NCBI GenBank assembly: GCA_045654885.1
Contig: JAZOOF010000054.1
Location: 1 to 64,000 of the forward strand
From: HGM04593 sp045654885
GTDB taxonomy: Bacteria > Bacteroidota > Bacteroidia > Bacteroidales > Bacteroidaceae
Length of the DNA stretch: 64,000 nucleotides
Reading direction: 5' to 3'
The notes below the pieces were generated by a model, which was not told where the DNA came from, searched no databases, and worked only from the letters and a program-made list of their open reading frames with translations. The position numbers and the translations under genes are program-made. Below are positions 42,892 through 51,684 of the stretch, piece by piece (positions within the stretch are counted from its first letter, which is position 1; every line of letters begins with the position of its first letter).

Positions 42892-44004
42892 ATGGAACAT
42901 CCCGAGAATAACGAGGCCTATAAGGGGCTCAAGGTGAATGATGGAGTGGAGGCTTTGGGGCCGGTGAATCCCTATCTCTCTACAATGAGGCGCAAGAGAG
43001 CTGCACAGCTGTCGGTCGACGATTATGTCAACGGTATTTTGCGTGGCGATGTGACGGTACTGAGCCGTGCCGTAACGCTGCTTGAGAGCCTGTTGCCTGA
43101 GCATCAGGCAATGGCGCAGGAGGTGGTCGAGAGGTGTCTGCCATACTCGGGCAACTCGTTGCGTGTGGGTATAACAGGCGTGCCGGGTGCAGGAAAGAGT
43201 ACTTCGATTGACGCGTTCGGCATGTATCTGCTATCAAAGAACAGCGGAAAACTTGCAGTGCTTGCCGTTGACCCGAGCAGTGAGCGCAGCAAGGGCAGTA
43301 TAATGGGCGACAAAACAAGGATGGAGCGTCTGGCGGCCCATCCACGTGCTTTCATACGTCCCAGTGCATCGGCAGGTTCGTTGGGTGGTGTGGCGCGCAA
43401 GACGCGCGAGACTATAGTATTGTGCGAGGCTGCAGGGTATGACAATATATTTGTGGAGACTGTGGGTGTGGGGCAGAGCGAGACTGCCGTATATTCGATG
43501 GTCGACTTCTTCCTGCTGATACAGATTGCCGGGGCGGGTGACGAACTGCAGGGGATTAAGCGCGGTATAATGGAGATGGCCGACGGCATTGTAATCAACA
43601 AGGCCGACGGCGACAATGCCGAAGAGGCGCGCCGTGCCGCCGTGCACTACAGGAATGCATTGCAGCTGTTCCCTATGCCGGCAAGCGGCCGTCGCCCCGC
43701 TGTGCAGACCTATTCGGGATTCTTTGATATTGATATAGACAAGGTGTGGGCAATGATAGATGAATATGTAGCCCATGTGAAGTCTACCGGTTATTTTGAC
43801 GAGCGCCGTCTCTACCAGCAGAAATATTGGATGTACGAGGCTGTTGAAGAGCAGTTGAAGGCCCGTTTCTATAATGCGCCGGGAATGGAGGATGTTCTTT
43901 TGCGTTATGAGCAACTGCTCCTGCAGGGCAACATGACCTCTTTTGCTGCAGCAGGCAGGGTGCTCGATTACTTTGATAAACTGGAAAATGGGAATAGAGG
44001 ATAA
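42892..44004 (+). CDS. meaB: Methylmalonyl-CoA mutase-associated GTPase
   Basis: A 370-residue G3E-family GTPase. The P-loop is GITGVPGAGKSTSID near 85; GVGQSE is near 190 and NKAD near 230. MeaB protects adenosylcobalamin-dependent methylmalonyl-CoA mutase and helps load its cofactor, in the succinate-propionate route used by Bacteroidales. The mutase genes are not in the window. The next gene starts inside its last 17 bases. Confidence 0.92.
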   Translation: MEHPENNEAYKGLKVNDGVEALGPVNPYLSTMRRKRAAQLSVDDYVNGILRGDVTVLSRAVTLLESLLPEHQAMAQEVVERCLPYSGNSLRVGITGVPGAGKSTSIDAFGMYLLSKNSGKLAVLAVDPSSERSKGSIMGDKTRMERLAAHPRAFIRPSASAGSLGGVARKTRETIVLCEAAGYDNIFVETVGVGQSETAVYSMVDFFLLIQIAGAGDELQGIKRGIMEMADGIVINKADGDNAEEARRAAVHYRNALQLFPMPASGRRPAVQTYSGFFDIDIDKVWAMIDEYVAHVKSTGYFDERRLYQQKYWMYEAVEEQLKARFYNAPGMEDVLLRYEQLLLQGNMTSFAAAGRVLDYFDKLENGNRG

Positions 44005-44527
44005 GAAGGCTTTGCGCCGTGCAGTGCGCGCGAGCCTTGCACATATTGGCGAAGATGAGGCGCTTGAGCGCTCTGTGGCCATATGCAAGGAACTGGAAAA
44101 ACACATTGCCGTGAGCGGGGCTACTGTGGTGGCGATGTTCTCGCCGCTTGCCGATGAACCTCAGATATGGCCATTGGTGGAGCAACTGGCACAGCGGCTG
44201 TCGGTGGTGTTGCCGCGTGTAGAGGGCGATGTGATGAACTTTTACAGCTATGACAAGGATGCAATGGCGGCAGGTGCTTATGGTATAAATGAACCACAGC
44301 GCGGGGTGCCTGTGCAGCCCTATGAGATTGATGTCATTGTTGTTCCGGGTGTGGCCTTTACGTCAAAAGGGATGCGCATGGGGCGCGGAAAGGGATTTTA
44401 TGACAGGTATCTCATGCAAAGCGGTTTTGCTGCATTGAAGATAGGTGTCTGCTACCGCGAACAGCTGGTGCCGGATATCCCATCCGAACCACATGATGTG
44501 GCGATGGATGCAGTTATATACAAATAA
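43988..44527 (+). CDS. 5-formyltetrahydrofolate cyclo-ligase
   Basis: A 179-residue protein converting 5-formyl-THF to methenyl-THF with ATP. The start is KKALRRAVRASL, and the family motif GVAFTSKGMRMGRGKGFYDRYL lies near 125-145. ATG at 43988 overlaps the end of meaB by 17 bases, indicating coupling. The last six codons are part of the 25-bp inverted repeat described below. Confidence 0.9.
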   Translation: MGIEDKKALRRAVRASLAHIGEDEALERSVAICKELEKHIAVSGATVVAMFSPLADEPQIWPLVEQLAQRLSVVLPRVEGDVMNFYSYDKDAMAAGAYGINEPQRGVPVQPYEIDVIVVPGVAFTSKGMRMGRGKGFYDRYLMQSGFAALKIGVCYREQLVPDIPSEPHDVAMDAVIYK

Positions 44528-44567
44528 TGGAGAACCCAAAAAGTTCTCCATTATTTGTATATAACTG
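44511..44567. terminator. Perfect 25-bp inverted repeat between convergent genes
   Basis: 44511-44535 and 44543-44567 are exact reverse complements with a 7-base loop. The left arm includes the last codons of the cyclo-ligase gene, and the right arm ends nine bases before the pfkA stop. It can form a very stable RNA hairpin on either strand and probably ends both transcripts, though no long T-run is present. Confidence 0.65.
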
Positions 44568-44575
44568 TGGCATGC

Positions 44576-45562
44576 TTACGATGCAAGAATCTCCTGCGCG
44601 CGCACTGTGTCCTTGTCAAGTGGCTTGTCGTCCTTGATGGCCTTGGTGAATGGGATGTATACAATCTCGTTGTTCTTGAGACCTACCATTACGTTGCGCT
44701 GCCCCTCGAGCAGTGCATCGACGGCCGCAACGCCCAAGCGGCTTGCAAGGATGCGGTCGTTGGCAGTGGGGCTGCCGCCACGCTGCAGATAGCCGAGGAT
44801 TGAGACGCGTACGTCGAGCTCGGGGAAGCGCTGGCGCATGCCCTCGGCAACCTCCATGATGTTGTAGTCCTTCTCGCGGCCTTCGGCAAAGAGCACGATA
44901 CTGCTGCTCTTTGTACGGCGCAGACCGTTGGCGATGAACTGGTTGATTTTCTCGAACTCGGGGTCAATCTCGGGGAGCACGCATGCCTCGGCACCTGTGG
45001 CGATTGTTCCGTTGAGGGCAAGGAAACCGGCGTCGCGGCCCATAACCTCCACAATGAAAAGACGCTCGTGTGACGATGCGGTGTCGCGGATTTTGTCGAC
45101 GCACTCCATGATGGTGTTCAGCGCAGTGTCGTAGCCGATTGTTGTGTCTGTGCCATAGAGGTCGTTGTCAATGGTTCCCGGCAGTGCAATGCATGGGATG
45201 TCGAACTCGCGTGCAAGGTTGTATGCACCGGTGATTGAACCGTCACCGCCAATTACGACAAGTGCGTTGATACCCTCTCTCTGCAGTGTCTCATATGCCT
45301 TTGCACGGCCCTCCTCGGTTTTGAACTCGTCGCAGCGGCTTGTCTTGAGGATTGTACCGCCACGCTGTATGATGTTACTTACATTCTCGGTCTTGAACTC
45401 CTTGATTTCTCCGGTCATGAGACCTTTGTAGCCGCGGTAGATGGCCTTTACCTTGATGCCGTGATAGATACAGGCGCGTGTTACGGCGCGGATGGCTGCA
45501 TTCATGCCGGGTGCGTCACCTCCCGATGTCAAAATGCCGACGCATTGAATCTTGTTTCTCAT
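44576..45562 (-). CDS. pfkA: ATP-dependent 6-phosphofructokinase
   Basis: A 328-residue bacterial PfkA. GILTSGGDAPGMNAAIR is near the N terminus, IGGDGSITGA near 105 is ATP/Mg binding, and PGTIDNDLYGTDTTIGYDTA near 130 holds the catalytic Asp of the TIDND motif. It makes fructose 1,6-bisphosphate in glycolysis. Gly follows the IGGDGS motif, consistent with ATP rather than PPi use. It is the last gene of the porQ-cmk-ispH-pfkA operon, four bases after ispH. Confidence 0.95.
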   Translation of the reverse strand: MRNKIQCVGILTSGGDAPGMNAAIRAVTRACIYHGIKVKAIYRGYKGLMTGEIKEFKTENVSNIIQRGGTILKTSRCDEFKTEEGRAKAYETLQREGINALVVIGGDGSITGAYNLAREFDIPCIALPGTIDNDLYGTDTTIGYDTALNTIMECVDKIRDTASSHERLFIVEVMGRDAGFLALNGTIATGAEACVLPEIDPEFEKINQFIANGLRRTKSSSIVLFAEGREKDYNIMEVAEGMRQRFPELDVRVSILGYLQRGGSPTANDRILASRLGVAAVDALLEGQRNVMVGLKNNEIVYIPFTKAIKDDKPLDKDTVRAQEILAS

Positions 45563-45566
45563 ATTA

Positions 45567-46436
45567 TTATTGGTTATTATAGTTTATTATTGCCTGTTTG
45601 CAACTCTCCATAAGCCATTTTGGGGTGGATGTGGCACCGCAGATGCCTATTGACTCCACTCCGTTTGTTAGTGAGAGGTCAAGGTCTTCGGGGCCTTCTA
45701 TCTGATAGGAGTTGGGGTTCATCTTCCTGCACTCGTCGAATAGTATGCGTCCGTTGGAACTCTTCTTGCCGCAGACAAAGAATATCAGTTGGTGCGACTT
45801 TGCGAAGTTGCCAATGCCGTCAAGGCGGTTCGCTACCTGTCCGCACACGGTGTTGAACGATTCGCACTCCCTCTCTTCGCTTATGTGGGCCTTTATCTCA
45901 CGGACAATGTGTCTGTAGCCTTCGAGCGACTTTGTTGTCTGTGAGTATATATATGTGTCCTTCTCCTTGTCTATCTCTTCAATCTGCGAACTCTTTTCAA
46001 TGACTATTGCCGCGCCGTGTGTCTGTCCCACAAGGCCAAGCACTTCGGCATGTCCTGCCTGTCCGTAGATGATTATCTGGCTATCCTTGTCCGTTGTCTC
46101 CTGCCACTTCTTTTTGATGCGCTGCTGCAGTTTAAGCACCACAGGGCAGGTGGCATCTATTATTTCGAGGTTGTTTCGGCGCGCTGTCTCATATGTTGCA
46201 GGCGGCTCGCCATGTGCCCTTAGGAGAACCTTTGCGTCATGAAGCCTTGCGAACTCTTCGTGGTTTATGGTGATGAGACCCATGTTCTTGAGGCGGTCGC
46301 ACTCTATGCTGTTGTGTACAATGTCTCCCAAGCAGTAGAGCGTCTCGCCCTTCTGCAACTCCTCTTCGGCCTTTTTGATGGCTGTTGTCACACCAAAGCA
46401 GAATCCTGAATGTTCGTCAATCTCTATCTTGAGCAT
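45567..46436 (-). CDS. ispH: 4-hydroxy-3-methylbut-2-enyl diphosphate reductase
   Basis: A 289-residue IspH (LytB), the last enzyme of the MEP isoprenoid pathway, which makes IPP and DMAPP with a [4Fe-4S] cluster. Cluster Cys residues are in SGFCFGV near 13, DATCPVV near 95 and CGATSTPKW near 265. LGDIVHN near 37 and RAHGEPP near 72 carry substrate His residues. Its start codon overlaps the cmk stop by one base (TAATG). Confidence 0.95.
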   Translation of the reverse strand: MLKIEIDEHSGFCFGVTTAIKKAEEELQKGETLYCLGDIVHNSIECDRLKNMGLITINHEEFARLHDAKVLLRAHGEPPATYETARRNNLEIIDATCPVVLKLQQRIKKKWQETTDKDSQIIIYGQAGHAEVLGLVGQTHGAAIVIEKSSQIEEIDKEKDTYIYSQTTKSLEGYRHIVREIKAHISEERECESFNTVCGQVANRLDGIGNFAKSHQLIFFVCGKKSSNGRILFDECRKMNPNSYQIEGPEDLDLSLTNGVESIGICGATSTPKWLMESCKQAIINYNNQ

Positions 46437-47122
46437 TACTTGGTGATGTTGTTGAATTTCTCAATGAGCCACTCCATCTGCTCCTCGCGTGTGAGGTTGC
46501 TGTTATCCAGCAGCAGAGCATCGTCGGCTTGTCTCAACGGGCTTACCTCGCGTGTCTGGTCTATGTGGTCGCGCTGCAGCACGTTGTCAAGAATCTCCCG
46601 GAAATCGGGCTTGTCGCCACGTGCCGTGAGCTCGTCGTAACGGCGCTGTGCGCGTACCTCGGCCGATGCTGTTACAAACACCTTCATCTCGGCATTGGGG
46701 AACACTGTGGTGCCGATGTCGCGGCCGTCCATTACAATTCCTTTCTTTTCGCCCATGGCACGCTGCTGTGCTATCATCTCGCTGCGTACAAAATCGAGCG
46801 CCGCCACCTGGCTGACAACCTGGGAAACCTCGAGCGAGCGTATTTCGTGCTCAACGTTCACTCCGTTGAGCAGTGTCAGCGAGTTCTTTGTCTCCGGGTC
46901 GGCCTCAAAGGTTATATGTATGTCGGCCATCCTTTCGCGCAGTGTGGCCGTGTCAATTTTTCCGTCACTGATTAGTCCGTTCTGCATGCAGTAAAGCGCT
47001 ACGGCGCGGTACATGGCGCCGCTGTCAAAGTACAGGTAACCGATGTTGCGGGCAAGAGCCTTTGCCATGGTGCTTTTTCCACACGACGAGAAGCCGTCGA
47101 TAGCTATTATTATCTGTTTCAT
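46436..47122 (-). CDS. cmk: Cytidylate kinase
   Basis: A 228-residue CMP/dCMP kinase. The P-loop is IDGFSSCGKSTMAKALA near residue 6; YFDSGAMYRAVAL is near 30, and VMDGRDIGTTVFPNA near 127 is the monophosphate-binding region. The start MKQIIIAID at 47122 leaves a 10-base gap after porQ; a longer frame from 47200 would overlap porQ without support. Confidence 0.95.
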   Translation of the reverse strand: MKQIIIAIDGFSSCGKSTMAKALARNIGYLYFDSGAMYRAVALYCMQNGLISDGKIDTATLRERMADIHITFEADPETKNSLTLLNGVNVEHEIRSLEVSQVVSQVAALDFVRSEMIAQQRAMGEKKGIVMDGRDIGTTVFPNAEMKVFVTASAEVRAQRRYDELTARGDKPDFREILDNVLQRDHIDQTREVSPLRQADDALLLDNSNLTREEQMEWLIEKFNNITK

Positions 47123-47132
47123 TATATAGGTC

Positions 47133-48107
47133 TTATAGTGAATATGCGATGTTGAAGAGCAGTGATGATGACGAGATGTGCAGTTTGCTGTAGGAGGCAC
47201 TGAACTTTACCTTATTTATATGTAGTCCTGCTCCAAGGCTGAAACCGGCAAGTCCTTTGCCGGTGGAGAGCTCGCGGCTCATGCGGTAGTTGTAACCCAC
47301 AGACGCGTAGAAATTGTCGCCGATGAGTATGTCTGCTCCCAATGTTATATGCTTGAGAAGCAACTCACCGAAGTTGTCCTTGCTGCCGTCGGTATTATAG
47401 AAATGTGTGCTTTTCCAACGGTGCAGGTCGGTAAGAGTGGCCGACAACAGGATGGGGGCATGGGCAAGGCGCTTGGTGAGTCCCAACTGAATGTCTATGG
47501 GCATAATCTCATGCTTCTCCTCAAAGGTCATGACCTGGCCTCCAAGGTTCTTGAAGGTAAGTGATGCCGAGAAATCGTGGTCGGGGTCATAATAGTTCAA
47601 ACCAAGGTCCACACCGATGGCAAGTGAGCTCAGGCTCTCGTATTGCGAATAGATGAACTTGCCGGCCACACCGCCGCTCCAACGTTCGCTCAACAGGTAG
47701 CAGTAGATGAAGTCCAGCTCAATGTCCATGGCGCGGAATGTGCCGGTGAAGATGTTGTCGGGGGTGTAGCCGTCGAACTTGCCGTAGTCGACGTAGCGTG
47801 CGGCAACCGCACCCGCCGAGCGTTCGCCGAACGTCTTGTTGAAGGCTGCACCGGCAACCTTGCTCCCGCTCATGTATGTCATGAATGAGAGGTCAAGGGT
47901 CTTGTCTGTTGCGTTAATCAGCAGCGCCGGGTTGTGCATGGAGAGCGATATGTCGTCGTCAATGACAGATATATTTCTACCTCCCAATGCGGCAACGCGT
48001 GACGAGTAGGGCAACCTCAGAAAATTGAACGCGCTCTCTCCGCCCTGGGCCATAATGGTCAAGGGAAGAAACAGTAAAAGGTAAAAGATGTTTTTTGCCG
48101 TTTTCAC
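47133..48107 (-). CDS. porQ: Type IX secretion system protein PorQ
   Basis: A 324-residue outer-membrane barrel with a signal peptide (about 1-20). FLRLPYSSRVAALGGRNISV is typical of PorQ/PorV-type proteins. In type IX secretion PorQ works with PorU, PorV and PorZ to process and anchor cargo at the cell surface. It heads the porQ-cmk-ispH-pfkA operon. Other por genes are outside the window. Confidence 0.88.
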   Translation of the reverse strand: MKTAKNIFYLLLFLPLTIMAQGGESAFNFLRLPYSSRVAALGGRNISVIDDDISLSMHNPALLINATDKTLDLSFMTYMSGSKVAGAAFNKTFGERSAGAVAARYVDYGKFDGYTPDNIFTGTFRAMDIELDFIYCYLLSERWSGGVAGKFIYSQYESLSSLAIGVDLGLNYYDPDHDFSASLTFKNLGGQVMTFEEKHEIMPIDIQLGLTKRLAHAPILLSATLTDLHRWKSTHFYNTDGSKDNFGELLLKHITLGADILIGDNFYASVGYNYRMSRELSTGKGLAGFSLGAGLHINKVKFSASYSKLHISSSSLLFNIAYSL

Positions 48108-48317
48108 GTTCTTGTTTTTAGTATTGTGCCGTACTGCGGTATTTGTTTGCGAAGATAATGCTTTTTTTTATCTTTTCTAATTACGGTTTCATAAAATACC
48201 CTATTTGATGTTTAAATATTGAGTGGGCAAACTGTGATAAAAGTGCTTCGTCTTTGGAAAAATAGAATAAAAGTGAAAAAAAGATGAAATAAAGCGTGTG
48301 TATTGAAAAATATTGTT

Positions 48318-48325
48318 TATTTTTG
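48318..48325 (+). promoter_or_regulatory. -7 element for the TonB-like gene
   Basis: TATTTTTG matches TAnnTTTG 44 bases before the start codon; the -33 region is not a clean TTTG. Confidence 0.45.
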
Positions 48326-48369
48326 TCGATTAGAAAGTGTAACCTTGCAAAATATATACAAATACGATA

Positions 48370-49110
48370 ATGGACAAAGAGAAGAAACAGAATTTTACCG
48401 GAGCTGAATTGCTTGAGGTAAAGAAGAGCCGTAAGGCTGATTTGGAGCAGAATCGTACAACCTGGTTATTGTTTGGTTTTGTATTTGCTCTTGTTTGCTT
48501 GTTTGCCGGTCTTGAGCTTACCGAGTTCCAGGATAAGGAGGAACAGCCGGCTCCAAAGAGTAAGTCAAAGGATGACATCATTGTTGTGGTTGAAGAGATT
48601 CCGCCTTTGGTTATTGAGAAGAAGGTTATTCCTCCTCCACCACAGGCAAAGAAGATTATCGACGTTATCAAGGTCGTTGAGGACGAGGTTGATATCGAGG
48701 AGCAGGAGCTTGTTTCTGTTCAGGATATGAGCGAGTTCGCAGACGTTGAGGAGACTGATGTTGTCTTTGTTGAGGAAGAGGTTGAAGAGGAGCAGATTTT
48801 TGACGTCGTTGAGGAGCAGCCCGAGTTCCCCGGTGGTATGAAGGCCTTGATGAAGTACTTTTCCGACAACATCAAGTATCCACGCGTGTCACGTGACAAC
48901 AACTCACAGGGTAAGACATTCGTGAAGTTTACAGTGAACACCGACGGTTCTATCCAGGATACCGAGGTTATCCGTTCTTCGGGTGATATCTATCTTGACA
49001 AGGAGGCTATCCGCGTGATTGAGGCTATGCCAAAATGGAAGCCCGGTCGCCAGTTGGGTAAGGCTGTTCGTGTGAAATTTGTATTGCCGGTTAACTTCCG
49101 TTTGCAGTAA
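48370..49110 (+). CDS. TonB-family energy transducer
   Basis: A 246-residue protein with one transmembrane helix near 30-50 (LLFGFVFALVCLFAGLEL), then a Pro-rich and acidic periplasmic stretch (IPPPPQAKK...), and a C-terminal TonB domain (about 155-246) with FPGGMKALMKYFSDNIKYP, GKTFVKFTV and AMPKWKPGRQ. It would pass proton-motive force from ExbB/ExbD to outer-membrane TonB-dependent transporters. Several tonB genes are usual in Bacteroidales. It stands alone with its own terminator. Confidence 0.9.
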   Translation: MDKEKKQNFTGAELLEVKKSRKADLEQNRTTWLLFGFVFALVCLFAGLELTEFQDKEEQPAPKSKSKDDIIVVVEEIPPLVIEKKVIPPPPQAKKIIDVIKVVEDEVDIEEQELVSVQDMSEFADVEETDVVFVEEEVEEEQIFDVVEEQPEFPGGMKALMKYFSDNIKYPRVSRDNNSQGKTFVKFTVNTDGSIQDTEVIRSSGDIYLDKEAIRVIEAMPKWKPGRQLGKAVRVKFVLPVNFRLQ

Positions 49111-49129
49111 AATTTAAAAAGAACATATG

Positions 49130-49160
49130 AAAGAGGCTGCGGAATGCAGCCTCTTTTTTT
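49130..49160 (+). terminator. Terminator of the TonB-like gene
   Basis: AAGAGGCTGC-GGAAT-GCAGCCTCTT is a 10-bp perfect stem followed by a T-run. Confidence 0.92.
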
Positions 49161-49196
49161 AGTAATTTAAAGGCTTCTTGATAAATAGGAATAATT

Positions 49197-50171
49197 ATGT
49201 ATAGCTGGGAAGAATTAAGGGATATTGTAAATGAGTTTATAGACAAACTGGAGTTTGAACGCGAACCGCACGAACTGTATGCGCCGGTGCGTTATACTCT
49301 GGAGCAGAGCGGCAAACGTGTGCGTCCTGTGCTTTTTCTGCTTGCCTATAATATGTATAAGGAGTGTGTGCGCGAGGCTCTATATCCGGCAGTGGCTGTA
49401 GAGACATACCATAACTACACTCTCATCCATGACGATGTTATGGACAGGGCGCTCATTCGCCGTGGCAAACCAACAGTCTGTGCAAAGTGGGGCGACACCG
49501 CTGCAATTCTTTCGGGTGATACCATGCTTGTGCTGGCATACGAGTTTCTCTCACATGTTCCTGCCGACAGGCTCCCGGCAATGTTGGCGCTTTTCACCGA
49601 GACTGCGAAAGAGGTTGGCGATGGACAACAGTATGACCTTGACTTTGAGAAACGCGACGATGTTACCGAGGCCGAGTATATGGAGATGATTCGACTGAAG
49701 ACATCGGTGCTTCTTGCGGCTTCGCTCAAATTGGGCGGAATACTTGCGGGTGCCACTGAGAGTGACCTTGAGAATCTGTACAAGTATGGCGAGACAATAG
49801 GTCTTGCTTTCCAATTGCAGGATGACTTGCTCGATGTATATGCCGACGAGAAACTATTCGGCAAGAAAATAGGCGGCGACATCTGTTGCAACAAAAAGAC
49901 TTTCCTGCTTATTACAGCCATGAACCTCGCTTCGCCTGCTCAGCTTGCGCAGATGAAGGAGTGGATGGAGAAAGAGGAGTTCGATGCTGCGGAGAAAATT
50001 GCCTGGTTCACGGCCTTGTATAATGAACTTGGCGTGAAGGAGGTGTGCGAAAGACGTATACGCGAACTCTTTGCCAAGTGCGATGCGTATATCGATGCGA
50101 TATCCGTTGCCCCGGGGAAGAAGGATGAGCTAAAGTCTTTCTCAAATATGATACTTGACCGTAATCTCTAA
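49197..50171 (+). CDS. Polyprenyl diphosphate synthase (trans-prenyltransferase)
   Basis: A 324-residue isoprenyl chain-elongating enzyme. The first Asp-rich motif is LIHDDVMDRA near 79 and the second FQLQDDLLDVYAD near 213; SGKRVRPVL is near 38. It condenses IPP onto allylic diphosphates; chain length is not clear, but a quinone side chain (feeding MenA) or a shorter farnesyl/geranylgeranyl product is likely. It starts an operon running to 54888. Confidence 0.9.
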   Translation: MYSWEELRDIVNEFIDKLEFEREPHELYAPVRYTLEQSGKRVRPVLFLLAYNMYKECVREALYPAVAVETYHNYTLIHDDVMDRALIRRGKPTVCAKWGDTAAILSGDTMLVLAYEFLSHVPADRLPAMLALFTETAKEVGDGQQYDLDFEKRDDVTEAEYMEMIRLKTSVLLAASLKLGGILAGATESDLENLYKYGETIGLAFQLQDDLLDVYADEKLFGKKIGGDICCNKKTFLLITAMNLASPAQLAQMKEWMEKEEFDAAEKIAWFTALYNELGVKEVCERRIRELFAKCDAYIDAISVAPGKKDELKSFSNMILDRNL

Positions 50172-50186
50172 TATATATAGTAAAGG

Positions 50187-50903
50187 ATGCCCTATCGCCG
50201 ATTACCAAATACCGACCAGGCCCGTATTCGTGCACTGAAAGCTGCTGTAGACAGCAGTGTGAAGGGTGGCATATTCACAAATGTGCTCACCCATAACACC
50301 TATCATCGTGCCAAGGAACTGCTTGAACGTTTCTCGCGCGAGGTGGCGGTATACAAACGATGTGTTGCCGAGCAGTCACCCAAAAAAGGAAACGAGAGCT
50401 ATGAGGCGGCGCTCAAGAAGGCCAGGATGTATGTGTCGCACTTCATTCAGGTGCTCAGCATGTGCATAATGCGTGGCGAGGTGGCACGTAGCAAACGACC
50501 TTACTACGGCTTGCCCGAGAATGAAGATACTGTGCCCAATCTCTTTTCCGAGGCTTCGGTCCTGGAGTGGGGACAGAAGATTATCGCAGGCGAGCAACGT
50601 CGTCAGGGCGAGGGTGGTGTGCCCATATACAACCCTACAATGGGACGTGTGTCGGTGGTCTTTGAACTGTTCAAGGAGATGTATGACCGTAGGCATTTGC
50701 TCCAGACACGTACGGCCGAGGCGCTTGCCAATATATCGAACATGCGCTACGAAGTCGATGAACTGATATTCGAGGTGTGGGGCGAGGTTGAGAAGTCTTT
50801 CGCCTCGTTGAGTGGCGATGCCCGCATAAAAAAGTGCGCCGAGTATGGTGTAATCTACTATTATCGCCCCGACAGGGCCAAAAAGAAAACTGCCGATGAT
50901 TGA
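50187..50903 (+). CDS. Unknown protein, probably conserved in Bacteroidales
   Basis: A 238-residue soluble, helix-rich protein with no motif I recognise. It begins MPYRRLPNTDQARIRALK; has a helical middle (MYVSHFIQVLSMCIMRGEVARS near 75); and ends with VIYYYRPDRAKKK. Aromatic and Arg/Lys-rich character could fit nucleic acid or ribosome contact, but nothing shows it. It is 15 bases after the prenyl synthase and overlaps tatD by 8 bases, so it is clearly translated in the operon. Confidence 0.75.
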   Translation: MPYRRLPNTDQARIRALKAAVDSSVKGGIFTNVLTHNTYHRAKELLERFSREVAVYKRCVAEQSPKKGNESYEAALKKARMYVSHFIQVLSMCIMRGEVARSKRPYYGLPENEDTVPNLFSEASVLEWGQKIIAGEQRRQGEGGVPIYNPTMGRVSVVFELFKEMYDRRHLLQTRTAEALANISNMRYEVDELIFEVWGEVEKSFASLSGDARIKKCAEYGVIYYYRPDRAKKKTADD

Positions 50904-51684
50904 GTTTGTCGATACACATACCCATCTTTTTACTGCGGAGTTTGACAGTGACAGAACTGATGCTGTGCAACGGGCTGTTGATGCCGGAGTGGGCACACTG
51001 TGCCTGCCTGCAATAAACGAAGAGACGTTGCCTGCACTCATGGCAATGTGCGATGCTTTTCCAGGAATATGCTACCCGATGATTGGTCTGCACCCTACAG
51101 AACTTGGCGATGACTACAACAGCGTGCTCGACAGGCTCTATAATCTGCTGAAAAGCGATGACCGTTTTGTGGCAATAGGCGAGGTGGGGCTCGATTTCTA
51201 TTGGGATGATACAAAAAAACGTGAACAGGAGGAGGTTTTCCGCAGACAGATAGAGTGGGCATTGGAGACAGGCTTGCCGCTTGCAATACATTCGCGGAGT
51301 GCATTCGATGAACTGTATGCCGTGATAGATGACTATCGTGGCCGTGGGCTGACGGGGGTGTTCCATTGCTTCTCGGGCAGCGAGGACGAGGCACGCAAAC
51401 TTTTGTCGTTCGACGGCTTCTATTTGGGTATTGGCGGAGTGGTGACATACAAGAAGTCAACATTGCCCTCTGTGCTAAGGTCTGTTACGCTTGAAAGGGT
51501 TGTACTTGAGACCGATTCACCCTATCTTGCTCCGGTCCCGAAGCGTGGAAAACGCAACGAGAGTGCATATGTGCCCCATGTTGCCGATTTTCTGGCCGCA
51601 GTATATGATTGCAGCGTGGAGCAGGTGGCTGCGGTGACAACTGCCAATGCACGTACTCTTTTTCCTAAAATTGCCAAATTATGA
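50896..51684 (+). CDS. tatD: TatD-family metal-dependent DNase
   Basis: A 262-residue TIM-barrel hydrolase. FVDTHTHLF near 4 is the first metal motif, IGLHPTE near 62, IGEVGLDFYWD near 95, IHSRSAFDE near 133 and LETDSPYLAPVP near 205. TatD enzymes are 3'-5' exonucleases acting on single-stranded DNA/RNA ends in repair. It overlaps the next gene by ATGA. Confidence 0.92.
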   Translation: MIEFVDTHTHLFTAEFDSDRTDAVQRAVDAGVGTLCLPAINEETLPALMAMCDAFPGICYPMIGLHPTELGDDYNSVLDRLYNLLKSDDRFVAIGEVGLDFYWDDTKKREQEEVFRRQIEWALETGLPLAIHSRSAFDELYAVIDDYRGRGLTGVFHCFSGSEDEARKLLSFDGFYLGIGGVVTYKKSTLPSVLRSVTLERVVLETDSPYLAPVPKRGKRNESAYVPHVADFLAAVYDCSVEQVAAVTTANARTLFPKIAKL

